Below, in pieces: positions 21,551-33,536 of a stretch of DNA of 64,000 nucleotides. Position 1 is the first letter of the stretch, and the number at the start of each line of letters is the position of its first letter. The DNA is from Thelonectria olida. Taxonomy: Eukaryota > Ascomycota > Sordariomycetes > Hypocreales > Nectriaceae. The stretch spans positions 558,001 through 622,000 of the forward strand of contig JAGPYM010000003.1 of the NCBI GenBank assembly GCA_020736575.1, in the 5' to 3' direction. Below the pieces are notes generated by a model. That model had not been told where the DNA came from and did no database searches. It saw only the letters and a list, made by a program, of their open reading frames with translations. A program made the translations under genes and the position numbers.

Positions 21551-23168
21551 GGTGCATCATGCGAGTGCGCGCCAAAGGCAAAGCTGCCAGAAGAGATTTT
21601 TATCGTGTCCGTGTCTGTATGGCGAAAGGGAGAAAAACCGAACGATGGTTGCGTTCTTGGTGGTTGCCGAGATGGAGGCTTTTGCTCCTTGACTTCTTAC
21701 TGGCGGATAAGTCTAAACAGACGGGAGGCTCCTCTGATGGATCCGGGGTGCGTTACCCTGGCAGTGCTTGCCTCAGCTGTCTGTCCTCCTGTGCTTCGCC
21801 TGGCGCTAATAGGGGTCTGACAGGGTGGCCATTGACTCTCCAACGTGGCTGATACTGATGGTAGTGCTGATGGGCGCTGTTTGAGATCCAGGACTCGCAG
21901 AATGCTCGTGGAATCCCTGTAGCCTTGTTGTGTTAGTAGCAAACTAGCATTTATCCAGGGGAAGTCTGAAAGAAACGGCGGAGTCGTGCTGGCCGTTTTT
22001 GGGTCATGATTGCCCATCCGTTGCCGTGGACACCAGAGTTGAGATGTAACCGCCGGTAAACGCTCAGCTGTTTGTCATTACAATGCATGAATTGGAGGAG
22101 CAGAGATGAGATAAAGCAATCCTAGGTACTGATTTGCATCTCGGCATCGTGATTGTTCTTTTTTCTCAATGCAATGCAGCTCGAGATGGATCGTGCAGGA
22201 GCAGGCTGCCCGCATCGAGAGAAATCTGATAAGGCTCACTAATCTAACGTAATTAACGCCAACAGATAACAGCCTCACCGTTGATGATAGACGTTTATCG
22301 ATAGCCCGCCCGTCTTTATTTGTAGATTTCTGCGAGCATCTCGGAAGCGAGGAATGCCCAGCGGGTAGTTATCAGAAGAGAAGATGGCTGCACAGAGGTC
22401 ATTATTCTAAATATGGTACCTTACGTAAGCTCCGGACTCGCTGGTGTCGCCAACCCCGTCCACAAGAAGCTCCCTCGTCTCAATCTCACGACTCGAGCCT
22501 TCAGACTCAACGGGCGTCATTGGCTGACAGTCAATTGCAACCATGTTACCTTATCAACTTATCAAAGACACTCTACACATCAGCAGACATGTAATCCAAA
22601 CCCGGTCGGCTGTTCACGGCTCCTCCCTCCACGACTCACTCCCGGTCCAATTTTTACGCCCGCCAAATCCGTCCAACGTTTCAATTACCTAAGACACCGC
22701 CTGAGGACCCGTGATTCCCAGCACGGCCCCAGGTGGCCCCAGGCAGCCCCCCACCACAGACGCCGCCGGCCCCCCCTCTATAGCCTTTGTTCTGCGAGGC
22801 ATCGCTTACAACTGTACTTAGGAGAAGGCTGAGGAAAGAGAAATGGTATTTGAGAAAGGCACTTGCACTTAGAGGCATAGCGGATTGTCCGGGTGCAGTG
22901 AGAGAAATACGTGGCCAGCTTTTATCTCGTAACGTTTGCCGCCGGCCAATTCCTCCCAATTTTCAATTATAAAAACTCGCTCTTTCCGCCAAAGTTCTGC
23001 TTCTATCGCTCCAGAGTTCCTTCCCTCCAAAAACGCCTCCTCCATACATACATTAGTGCCCTGTCGCTCATCTCTCCTCCAAACTATTCCCTGTCTTGTG
23101 CCTACGTCATTGCACAACACCCCACCATTCACTTATTTACACGTGAAGATCCCTTCCATCCCGTCAAC
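21551..23168. other. Intergenic, divergent promoter of ApsB homologue and arginase
   Basis: This 1.6-kb region carries a cluster of GATA sites listed separately and a CT-rich leader before the arginase start. No gene is supported within it. Confidence 0.6.
22228..22564. promoter_or_regulatory. Cluster of seven HGATAR sites upstream of arginase
   Basis: HGATAR cores on either strand begin near 22227, 22264, 22285, 22298, 22369, 22551 and 22559, the last two only 8 nt apart. GATA factors of the AreA/Nit2 type bind such sites and activate nitrogen-scavenging genes, and arginase is a known nitrogen-regulated gene. The cluster is 600-950 nt upstream of the arginase ATG. The sites are seen; the regulator is inferred. 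Confidence 0.45.
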
Positions 23169-24203
23169 ATGAACACTGGCGTTGTCAACCACCGATTCCT
23201 CTCCAAGCCCGATGAGCTTGGTGTTGTGGCCGTTGGCTTTGCCGGTGGTCAGGTATGTTGATTAATGCCCTTTTATGCAATTGCCAACGCATTGGCTAAC
23301 TATTCTACTCTGCAGCGCCAGGGTGGTGTTGACGATGGCCCGTCTTTCCTCATCGAGGCTGGCCTCCTCAGCCAGATCCGCGACGAGCTCGGTTACAAGA
23401 TGTTCGGTGATGAGACCGTCCAGACCTTCCAGGACATTGCCCCTGCCGAGGACCCCGACTACCGGGGCATGAAGGGTGCTCTCCACGCCTCTGCTGTTAC
23501 TCGCAAGATTGCTTCTCAGACCTACGAGCACTCTTCCCAGGGCCGCATGACCCTCACCCTTGGCGGCGACCACAGCATTGCCATTGGCACCATTGCCGGC
23601 ACTGCCAAGGCCACTCGCGAGCGCCTCAACCGCGAGATTGCCGTCATCTGGGTGGATGCTCACTCTGACATCAACACCCCCGAGTCCAGCGACAGCGGAA
23701 ACATCCACGGCATGCCCGTTGCTTTCTTGACTGGCCTTGCCAAGGAGGACAAAGAGGAGTACTTCGGCTGGATCGAAGATGACATGCGCCTGAGCGTTAA
23801 GAAGCTTGTGTACATTGGTCTTCGATCGGTCGACGTTGGCGAGCGCAAGATTCTTAAGGAGCATGGCATCAAGGCCTTTAGCATGTTCGACGTTGACAGA
23901 TACGGCATTGGCCGCGTCGTCGAGATGGCCCTCGCCCATATCGGAACCGACACCCCCATCCACCTGTCCTTCGACGTTGATGCTCTCGACCCCATGTGGG
24001 CCCCCAGCACCGGTACTCCCGTCAGAGGCGGCCTGACCCTCCGTGAGGGTGACTACATCTGCGAGAGCGTGGCCGAGACGGGCAACCTCATTGCCGTCGA
24101 TCTCGTCGAGGTCAACCCCCTGCTTACCAGCGAGGGAGCCGCCGAGACGGTCCGCGCCGGTGCCTCCTTGGTGAGGTGCGCCCTGGGCGAGACCCTCCTG
24201 TAA
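23169..24203 (+). CDS. CAR1: Arginase
   Basis: The model is join(23169..23252,23316..24203), 323 aa, with a 63-nt intron after VAVGFAGGQ. Arginase hydrolyses L-arginine to ornithine and urea, the first step of arginine catabolism; the fungal enzyme is cytosolic and trimeric. All three manganese-binding signatures are present: GGDHSIAIGT, VDAHSDINTPE and SFDVDALDP, with the family's HGMP loop between the last two. The length matches yeast Car1 (333 aa) and Aspergillus AgaA (324 aa). The codon use is strongly C-ending, suggesting high expression. The ORF from 23265 reads part of the intron, so the spliced start MNTGVVNHRFL is preferred. The GATA cluster upstream fits nitrogen regulation. Confidence 0.96.
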
Positions 24204-25193
24204 GCAGGAGAAGAAAATGCGGTGTAGTTTCGAAGTGTTGAAAACATGAGACGGAGTCTTTGTTTATTATGGGAATGCATGCATGGATGTACGGGCACTT
24301 ATGATATTACCCCCTTGAGTTGAATGAATGACAATTGGCCGGCGCACTATAGGATATGAGAGATCACTCTCGAACAAAATAAAAAGACGCATCTTCTTTC
24401 CTCGGGAAATTGAGTTTACATAATGATGAGTGACAGTGACAGATGGTTAGTCAATTGGGGAGTTGCGAGGGTTCTTAACCGGTTATCGCAGCTTGTTGTG
24501 ATTATAACGGAAGGCCAAAGACTGAAATCTCCACATGAAGCGTTGTCCGCGATGTGTCGGACACGGCAATTTCTCCTGCTTTTCCCTCTTTCGGATCACT
24601 CGGAATAACCACATCCTTCTCTGGAAAGCGGATGGAAGCTGACCTGGTTTCCCGAGTCAATCCTGGTTAATAGAACTGGAAATAAGTGTCAAGGAGAGAC
24701 GGGCTCTACCAGGACTGACAGTTAAACATGGAAGACGAGGCAAAACGGAAGAATGCCAAGGTTTCATGATGCGAGATTGGCATTACTGGTTGACATTTCA
24801 ATGCCATGGAAGTCGATAGTGTCTCGATATAATCCATTACTTCGTAGCTGATTCTCCTCGTATTCTACCAAGTACCCGTTTTGTACTCGAAGCACATGTG
24901 TCTGCTATGAGATATTGTCTCAGATTTCCCGCAGCATGACTTCATCGCAAGCGCATATTCTAAATCCAAAACCCCAGCTTGCCGGCTACCCGGCCTCATC
25001 CTCTCATCCTCAATGCATACAGGTATCTCCCTGCCCAGAACATTGCCGATACACAACTTCACAATGACATCACAGACGCAAATTCTCACTCTAGAGTTTG
25101 ATGGCGGGAGGAAAGAAAAGTATATTCATTAAGTTGGTATCCAAAATTGATATCGTCATTAAAGCAGTCGTCGCGCGCAGTTGCCGCCACTGC
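24204..25193. other. Intergenic between convergent genes, no gene seen
   Basis: This holds the 3' flank of arginase and of the 77-aa gene. The base composition is more AT-rich than the coding regions. The short ORFs have no recognisable content. Confidence 0.5.
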
Positions 25194-25567
25194 CTAGTTG
25201 GAGTACTTGGGGTCGACCTTCTTGCTATAGGTCCTTGATGTCAGCAATCGTCTACAGAAATGAAGATATAGACTGGAGCATACCCAGTGGCCTTCTCATA
25301 AAAGCCGCGGCCAGCGTCGGTGATCTTCTCAGAGGTATTGCGGTCGATGTTGTGGCCCGACTTCTTGGCGATGGCATCAAAAGCTAATAAGAGAGACAAG
25401 CGGTATTAGCAGGAGAGTTCGCCGTTGCAGTAACGAGAAGCAACACGAGGCGCATTAGACTCACCCTTGTCGACGTAGTCCTGCTGGCCGCCAGCAGCCT
25501 GGTCGGAGGCGGGCTTCTGCGAGCTGCTGCCCTTGGCCGAGTTCATGGCGTTCTTGATGAAATTCAT
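25194..25567 (-). CDS. Small hydrophilic fungal protein, 77 aa, three exons
   Basis: The model is complement(join(25194..25224,25284..25383,25465..25567)). The introns are 81 and 59 nt with GTGAGT/TTAG and GTATGC/ATAG ends, and the frame is kept at both. The protein runs from MNFIKNAMNSAKGSSSQ through a Gln/Gly-rich linker (AAGGQQDYVDKAFDA) to NTSEKITDAGRGFYEKATGKKVDPKYSN. It is very hydrophilic, without Cys or Trp. I recall similar small multi-intron proteins in filamentous fungi, often abundant and stress-, clock- or starvation-responsive, but I cannot assign a function. The leader contains a GATGGT/ACCATC microsatellite 50-96 nt before the ATG. Confidence 0.75.
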
Positions 25568-25616
25568 CGTGATAAGTAGCTTATTCTGAAGTTGTGTTGG
25601 AGAATAAAGATGGAGG

Positions 25617-25663
25617 GATGGTGATGGTGATGGTGATGGTGATGGTGATGGTGATGGTGATGG
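25617..25663. repeat. GATGGT microsatellite in the leader of the 77-aa gene
   Basis: About eight uninterrupted copies of a six-base unit lie in the probable 5' untranslated leader or core promoter. On the mRNA strand it reads ACCATC and creates no ATG. Confidence 0.9.
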
Positions 25664-26971
25664 CAAGACGGGAGTTGGCGCCCTCTTTATACCCTCCCTC
25701 CGCGCGGCCACGTTTGAAAGCAAAGTTCCCGAATAGACCCAAACTCACTTGATCCAACCCCTCCCGCATCGCCAGGCTAAGCACACGCAAGTTGAGTTGA
25801 CCCCTCTAGCTAAACCCGCGCTACGTCATTCTAGACCCTGGGCTTGGGACACAAGTGCAGGACGGAGGCCGAATCCGGACAACGCCGATGGGGTTCTGGG
25901 CTGCTTATCGGAGAGCCAGTGGTCACTGGATGCATGTCAAGCTCGGTCAAGCTTCTGTTAGCTGGACGGTTAGTCTTGATTTGGTTTGACCTTTGAGACG
26001 ATAGGGTGGAAGGCAGATGGACGTTTTTGAGTGGAAAAAGAGGCATTCAGGAACCAGGCGATCGGAATGCAGTCCATCGGCAAGGCACACGGAAGATCAA
26101 AGGTCGTCTGCTCGTGCGAATACAAACCTGCTTCTGCTCGATTACGTGCAGCACAACCTGTTTCACACCCGCATGCCATGGCCTCACACCAAACGGTGAG
26201 ACTTTGGGTCCCCCATGCCCAGCTGAACCCCCATCTCGAACCCTGCGGCAGAGCGGGGGAGGGGGAGGGGGAGGGGCTGTGCAATAACCGGTGCGAACAC
26301 CAAAGCTGACAACCACCCAAGATGACCACGCGAGTTGTAAACCACGCGGGATTAGGGGTGATGCGGGGCTGAAGGCATCGCAGACGAAGACAATTGCTTC
26401 GTGGCTTCGTGGAAATAGCTCCACCGAGGATATCGGGGTCCAAGCCTCTCTTTTTGGCCGTCATGGCGGCGGGATCGCATCTCGGTCACATCGGGAGGGA
26501 GCCAACTTCAAGCCGGGATTCACAAGTGACCAAAAGAACGGGTGAGGGTTAAAACCCCGTCTACTTTGTGAGACGCTTCGTGGTAGTTCTACATATTACT
26601 ATCCAACTAGAAATGGTCAAGCCTTGTCCCATCTCCATCTCCTCTTTTGCCAGTTGGCTCAAACCTGGATGGAGCCTTCCGTTCCATTTCCCATAACCCC
26701 CCTACCCTTCCCCAGATGGCAAAACCAAAGCAATAAAACTCCTTGTAAATGCTGACCATGACTGAATGCTTGTTATTTGTAGACAACCGACCAAATTTCA
26801 TACTCGAGACTCCGTTTTCCCCTCGCTAGCCGATGCATCGTTGCTCGTAAATCAGATATATGTATGTTCTTCGTTGACTCTTTTCGTTCATCAACTCATT
26901 TCCTGCAGTCGATAAAGGACCTGGGCCAAAAGCCCGTGCTGTTTTGTCGTTGAGCACCTCTCACAAGATCA
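25664..26971. other. Intergenic, no gene seen
   Basis: This is the upstream region of the 77-aa gene and the 3' flank of the membrane-protein gene. It contains a G-quadruplex-type motif listed separately. ORFs on both strands overlap extensively and lack domains. Confidence 0.5.
26255..26276 (+). other. G-quadruplex-type motif
   Basis: Three runs of five G and one of four G are separated by single A bases. This fits the strictest G4 pattern with one-base loops. It lies about 690 bp upstream of the 77-aa gene and in no coding region. Confidence 0.7.
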
Positions 26972-27688
26972 TCATGAGTTGGCAAACACCTGGTATGACA
27001 TGATCATGACCCAAATCAAGAACACCACACCCGTCAGCGACATGGAAAAAGCGAGTTGCCACGATTGACCTATTGCGAGTATTTGATTAGAACAAGGATA
27101 AATATAGGCAACGGAAAGGGACGTACAAATATTGCGTTGCTGCAACCAAGCCATGGTCTCCTCAGTCTGGCCCTTGGGGTTTCGGTTGAAGACTTGGATA
27201 CTGCACACGCTCTGGATAGAGTTGTCCGGGCCGAAAAGCTGGATGCCAATCATGACTAGACCAACCAACCAAAGAACAAACAGCATAAAGGCGCCAATCA
27301 TGACTATCGCGGGGAGAAGTCTTCGTTGGGCAATCAGCCAGTAAATGATTCCGATGAAGACGACTCCAAGGCACGCAACGGTGATGAGATAAGGAAAGTA
27401 CCTAGGCGAATCTGTCAGAGGACGTACTCAAATATTGCGGCGATACCAAGTTGTGACATACCAAGGGATGGGGAGTTCAAGCTGGTCCTGAATCTGGACA
27501 AAAGTCGCGAAGACACCGATGAGCGAACAAGATGCCAGCAGCATAACAAAGATCCAAAAGTTGAGTAGTAGAGGAGGCCAGTTGTACGTCCGTACATGAC
27601 TGGCGGCATGGCGGTCGTACGTAAACTCTGACCCGGTGTAGCCGGTTCCGGTTCCCGTGAAGCCGGTAAGTGTTGATTTGGCGACCAT
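26972..27688 (-). CDS. Four-helix membrane protein, MARVEL-like, function unknown
   Basis: The model is complement(join(26972..27069,27127..27401,27462..27688)), 199 aa, with introns of 57 and 60 nt in frame. Four hydrophobic helices are evident: LLLNFWIFVMLLASCSLIGVF (about 40-60), LITVACLGVVFIGIIYWLI (about 80-98), IVMIGAFMLFVLWLVGLVMIG (about 107-127) and LAFSMSLTGVVFLIWVMIM (about 173-191). A loop before the last helix carries Cys residues (SVCSIQVFNRNP and NICQSW). The N terminus is a Gly/Thr-rich cytosolic stretch (TLTGFTGTGTGYTGSE). The layout resembles fungal MARVEL-domain proteins of eisosomes or the plasma membrane, but no diagnostic motif is visible. The start at 27688 is the first ATG after stops and is followed by good coding sequence. 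Confidence 0.78.
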
Positions 27689-30600
27689 GGTGAAGGGTCG
27701 TTGTGTTGGTGTTGGTTCAGGTGATGCAGAAGTTGTGCGAAAGAGTCGAGCGTAGGTAACGGCGGTCGAATTCCCAATCAAGGGGCTCGGCTCGAGTTTT
27801 GCTGTCAAGATTCGTCCTCCTTTAAGCGAAAGCAGTCGAACAGGATGATGCTCAATTGCCAAATCACCAGATGAAACAACCAATCATACAAAACAGAGAA
27901 AGGGAAAGACAGGACACGGGAACACACGAGGGGTATTATATCATGTGCTCCTCGCCTTGTCTCAACGCCCAAGCACCGCCACGTCTATTGCAGTGTTGTT
28001 TGTTTCCAAGCTCAAAATCCGATAATCGCAGAGCACGTTCCGTGGAGCCGTTGCAGCCAGTGATATCGTTGTGCCTGATGATGGAGACAATGGCGCGACG
28101 GGATCGGGAAAGGCGCAGATGGGGAATCGCTGTGACCGCTTTGTTGTCGCTTTTCTTGGTCGAGGGATGGATGAGTCAAGGTCGGAGGATCGGAGCGTAT
28201 CGTAGGCGGTGATGCCCTTCGCTAAGGTAAGGTACCAGGAGCGTTTGGATGTCGGTTCGCAGGTGGAAAAGGATGTCGCTGTCGTGGCAGTCGAGCAGGT
28301 TTCGCTATTTGAATGCCGAGGTGGAGATTGGATGACGTTGGACAGTGTCGGAGTTGGAGTTGGAGGAATTAGGAGTATTAAGAGTGTGTGGTTGATGATA
28401 AAGTAGGGGAAAAAAAAAAAAGAGTAAAAAAGGGGGGAGGGCCAAAGTAAACAACTAATATCTAGATAGCTAAAGATGGAATTTCCAGAAGCAAAGTGTC
28501 AAGTCCCTGTCACAGGGATACATGGATGCGTCCAGTCAAATTGAACAGCCTCGACAAAAAGCTGCAGCGTCATTGGATTTGGCCTTTATCGGGGTGGTTG
28601 GGTGATGACTTTGCAGTGTTGGCAGACACGAGGGCTTATGAATAGTGGGGCTGTCGATAGAAATGCGATGGCTGGGCCGGAGTTTGACAGCGAATCTGCC
28701 CAAATTGTTCGAAGTAAGGAATAAATAAACTTATAAAAAAAGTGTGAGTAATTCATTCACGTGGCCGTTCGATGTATTCGTGTTTATTTTCAACATGTCT
28801 CTCCTTCAGACGCCGACATAGCCAAGACTCCAGGCCGGGCCGCAGGGCAGCGAGACATGACCTGGATCAACAGCCTCGCTTCATCAATCGAGGCTCAACA
28901 GAAAAATACATAATTTGCCCGGTGCTCGGATTATTGTTACTTCACCACTCCTTGTATCCAGCCACATCTTCATCTAACGGAAATCTCCATTTGAACGCAT
29001 CGTCATGACGTCGGCTGGCCGGCCCCTTGGTGTTTGCATCTCACTGCTGCATTATTCCTCGTAACCAGGCTATACCTTGAAGACTTCTTCACCACCGAAT
29101 TATCAGCTGCAAAGTGAGGCGACCTGTGATCCCGTGCGTCTTAGTGGGCCAGTACATGAACGTATAAAGTGCGAAATGAATCAGAGCCAGTGTCGAGTTG
29201 GCTCAATGACAAGACAACCCAGTTGAATTCATAAATTGGCCAGACCTGCTCTTGGGGGATTCGCGCATGCACTCGACAACTCGTGGGAAACCAGTTTGGT
29301 GACCTTTCACTCAACAACCATCGGCGAACCTCTTTATTTAATTCCTCTTAGTTATAGGTGCCTTCATACTTCTCTGCTTGACCTGAAGTGAAACTGTATC
29401 GTCTCATTATTCTCCTTGCCAGGTTTGTAACTGGGAGCTTGGGGGCCATTTTATTCTAATGGCCGACAACAGCGTATGAGCCTCCCAAATTCCCGAAATA
29501 GTCAAAGAATTTTCGATTTACATATAAATAGACAAAGGATATTGCTATAGTGAACTTGTGATTCTTCCTAGATGCCCAGGCAGGACGATTAAGATGGCAC
29601 TTAAAGAGAAAACGGTGGTCAAACGGCGATGGGTCCGTCTTTGTCTCCGTCACCAGCTGGCTCACCGTATTCCTCTTCTAGCCTAGCCCAAACACGGGCA
29701 TGAATGACTTCGCTCTTGGCCAAGGCCCAAGGGCCCCTCATCATCCACATTCTTCTGGAACCAGTCCCGCAGATCTGGAACTTTTCTCCATCTCTCCGAT
29801 TGACCCGTAAACAGCGAGATATGACCTATGTTTTTCGCCATACACCATTGCCTATGCATATTCACTTTCATCGTCTTCCGAGCCCTCCAAGACCTCTATT
29901 CCTCCATGCTCGTCTGCCTATCCTCACCCAGGACTTCCTCGACCGCTCCGACGACGGCTTGGAGTCGCGATTCGCCATTAGGTCAATGTTAGGTAATGGG
30001 ATAGCTCTTGGTCGACGCCAAGGTTCACGTCATGATCACCCTCAAATCAGTCACGGGAGCATTGATGACAGCCAGCCGGCACACAGAGCCTGCTCTGTCT
30101 CACGTCCTGGGGTTCAGCCCGGCAAAGATTGTGCTGCAATGCATCCGGCATCTCCCTATCTCAAACCCGTATATGGTGCCCATATCCAATCACCTCACGT
30201 CTTTTAATCTTCGGCTAGACTTGCCAACGTGAACGACCGCCCTTGGAAATGCGAATTTGTCTGTTGCTCGTCCAAGTAGAACAATCCCTAATGGCAGTTG
30301 GAAACGAAGCTTGAAGCTTGCCGCCGGCTTTCAGTGTTTCCGTCATCCCCCAGGCCGCATCTTGGCCCACCCCACAATTCCCCTTCAGCCGTACCAGACC
30401 GAGCTCTCTTGACCGCCAGAATGGAAAGAGGGCAAGGCATGATCATATGAGAAGTTGGAGGGCATTCTCGGTTTCTGTCGGACAATGACGTACATATTGG
30501 GATGAAACTGATGCGCAGTCAAGTCACCCAAGAGAGTGATGCCAAATCTTGTGGCCTCGAAGGCACATCGTACAACTACGACATATAAGGTAGAGGAGGT

Positions 30601-33536
30601 GAGTGTATCGGCTTAGAGGCGATGTCGCTTTCAGAAACTGGTCAACACCTGTCCAGTTGAGACAAGGTAGCTGCTCTGGCTTGAAATGGCGCCCCTCTAT
30701 GGCACTTGTCGACCTCATTGTCGACCTCATCAAGCAGTGGATTCCATTGCTGCGAAATCAGCATCCAGGTTACCCGTGCCTGAGTGCTCTCGTCGACGGA
30801 ACAAAGCTTCAAATCACAAACCTCGTCCTGGAATAGATTGGAGGACAAGACCATGTGGTAGTCACGAGAGCTACCCCGGACCCGAACCTCGGTCAAATCT
30901 ATTAAGTGTTGCTGACAATACTCGATCGAAATGCCAAGATTTATATACTATCCGCCATCTTGAACTTGGAAGCTAGAACTAGTATTATTCTTGCTTGGGC
31001 TGATGACCTGCTTATCTCCGTTAATTGATCGGGAACTTGCTTTTGACAGATGGTGGTCCATATTGTTCAGCGTTCTCGACTTCTCTCTTGGTGCGTACTT
31101 CAGCCAAATGTCCCGTGCCTCTTCGAGGTGCCGACGCGAGTGCTAGAAGTACCAATTGTTGGTACACGATAATTGCATCGAAAGGATTGCAATTCCTAGT
31201 GAGGCTCGGGATTGTTTCAAGCTGCTTCCTCCAGACCCCTGAAACCAAAGTCTGACACGATTTCCGTGAGATCTTTATTAGTGCGATGCGATGCAGGCAT
31301 GTTGATTGGCAGATTGGCGTGAAGCACCGGCAATTCAGGAATCAGGATGCACTTCAGACTTGAAGCTTTGGACACCAACAAGAGAGTATTGTCTCTTGGA
31401 GCATGCACTGTCTGGATGAGACATCGCATCTGGGGTAAATTGACTGAATGATTGCGCTCCACCCCGGAAACAACTCATCACGTCGATCACGGCTCGGAAC
31501 TCGGGCCTTGGATTGATGTTGTTTCGTCTTCTTACTGGCCTTACAGGATATGAGACTGCATTCAATTGTTCGGCTTGTACCTAGTGTAAATGGGGCGCGT
31601 CCGTGGGTCCTCTCGAGGGCGTCAATGAACAGTAGGCTTTGCTGCTATCCTGCCATTCGACTGACGAGGTGGGCATACTCGTCGATTGGCACCCTCTCAC
31701 TCTACTGATAAGAAACGTACACTAGCAACCTAGGTATGTCATGATTCAACTTCTTTTTCATCGTCGCAAGCAGCGGCTAGAAACCACCTAGTTAATTTGA
31801 GATCGACAATGTGCACACCGGCACTCGCAAGGATCTGCCGCCACGCCGTCGACAGGCTCAGGGGCTTTGGCGCTGGGAGGAAACCAACGCCTCGTTAGCC
31901 TCATTTGGAGTCGGTTGGACTTTGGATTGATGGAGCCTTTTCCCCACCAGATGCAGAGAGAAATCACGGCAAATTTCCATCAGGAGTTTGGGTAGCATCA
32001 CGCCATGGAGGTTGGCTTGTTCCCCTTTCCCGCACAGCCAAAGCTTGTAGCCGTGGATCCGAGAGATTGCTCCCTAGGGGTCACCGTCATCGAGCCTGTG
32101 CTAACGCCCTTGCAACCTGAATATCCGTCTTTTCCATAGAGGTTCCGGCGCTTGCGGTTGGATGCGACGTTTAGGCTGCGAGTGTTTGCTAAAAGCTCCC
32201 ATTGGACATGTGCCGGCTTGGTAGAGCGCCACTCCGGAGGACACGGGAAACCTGCATAGAACCCGGGGCCAACGGCAGAGCAGGTGGTCCAGTGAAATGG
32301 TTGAAGATTCCAGTGGAGAGGCGACAGGGAGGCGTCGATGATTGTTGCATGTTCCAAGTATAGGGGCATCCGACACGCGTCCTTGGAGTCCCTTTGAAGG
32401 AACTCGACCAAAAGGTAATAAGAGGAATTCTTTTACACGGTGCAAATGCATGGTCGGTCAAGGGAGGCGTGGGTTGCGACTAGAACTCCAAAATAAGGTA
32501 TCGTCCTGGCCCGGTGACAGCCACAGGTATGCGGACAATGACAACGTTGAGACATGCTTTATTACTTGGCAGATGAATGACAAGTCTGGGCTGTATCAGT
32601 GGTCAGGTTTAAGACAGGTATGTAACGCAGGTAGCGTTGCTTTTCGTCCCCCGCGCCATAGCTGAGAATGACTTTGTTCATGATGTTGTCATTGTTTGTG
32701 TCTGGATGGTCGACAGGAGACCTGGTTAAGCCACCACATCAGACTCTATTCGCGACAACACAGTGTGCGACACACGAATAGTATCAAGGATCACTATCCG
32801 CAAGAACCCCCCCCCTGCAAAAGCGGCAGCTGAGCCTCCCTACGCTACGCAGCACACATTTGAATCTCCACTAAGCATGGGGTGCTTGGGTACGGTGCCC
32901 CTTGAGGTCCTCTCAATGCTCTCCATCCCCTGAATCATGGTGTGGAGTTGCGGATGCCAAAAATGGCCACTGAAGCTAGGAAGCCTCCACTGAAGCCATG
33001 CACTTGCCTTTTGCTACGCGCAACCTCCAATCTCCAATTCCAAGTTGGCATCATCTCGACCTCTCTCATCCCTCCCTCCTCTCTCCCGTTTCTCTGTACA
33101 ACTTTGATGACGACCACGTGTGTTTTTCGTACCCTGTATTATACACCCTTTCCTTCCACCTCAAACGCCGCTCTTTTCATCCCTTGATCCCCACCGTCGC
33201 AACCGCTTCTCAACTCCAACCTCGACTACAGCATTCCTCAGGCCGTCGTCATTCATTCTCTCCAGATTCTCGCCAGTTAGCCACAGTCTTTCTCCGATCA
33301 GAGACAGACGCTCGACCCGAGACGCCATGTTTTAAAGCCTAACCGCCATTTCTACTTTTCGATTTGTACTTTTACACTCTTCCCGCTTCGAATCGATAAT
33401 ATATAGCCTCCTCGTCGCTCCTTCGTCCCACCTCTCCATCGAACCCCCTTCCTCGATTCCGTTGCATGTCTTCTGTCGCTGGCGCCAGACATTCTTGGAT
33501 ACTCTCCTCGCCTGTAAAACAACGACTTGCGGCTCG
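27689..33536. other. 5.8-kb region without a supported gene
   Basis: Within this stretch are A/G homopolymer runs near 28407-28440, an AT-rich segment near 29500-29540 and only short, mutually overlapping ORFs (the longest is 167 codons at 29704-30207) with no domain I recognise and no consistent splice-joined frame. The right end (33000-33536) is a CT-rich leader typical of a promoter for the GT90 gene. Decayed genes or non-coding transcripts cannot be excluded. Confidence 0.5.

Noticed and set aside
23262..23963. 233-aa minus-strand ORF
   Set aside because: It is the antisense shadow of arginase; the real gene on the other strand has all catalytic motifs.
29704..30207. 167-aa ORF in the gene desert, and minus-strand ORFs beneath it
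   Set aside because: Pieces look mildly protein-like, but no domain, splice continuity or codon signal supports a gene.
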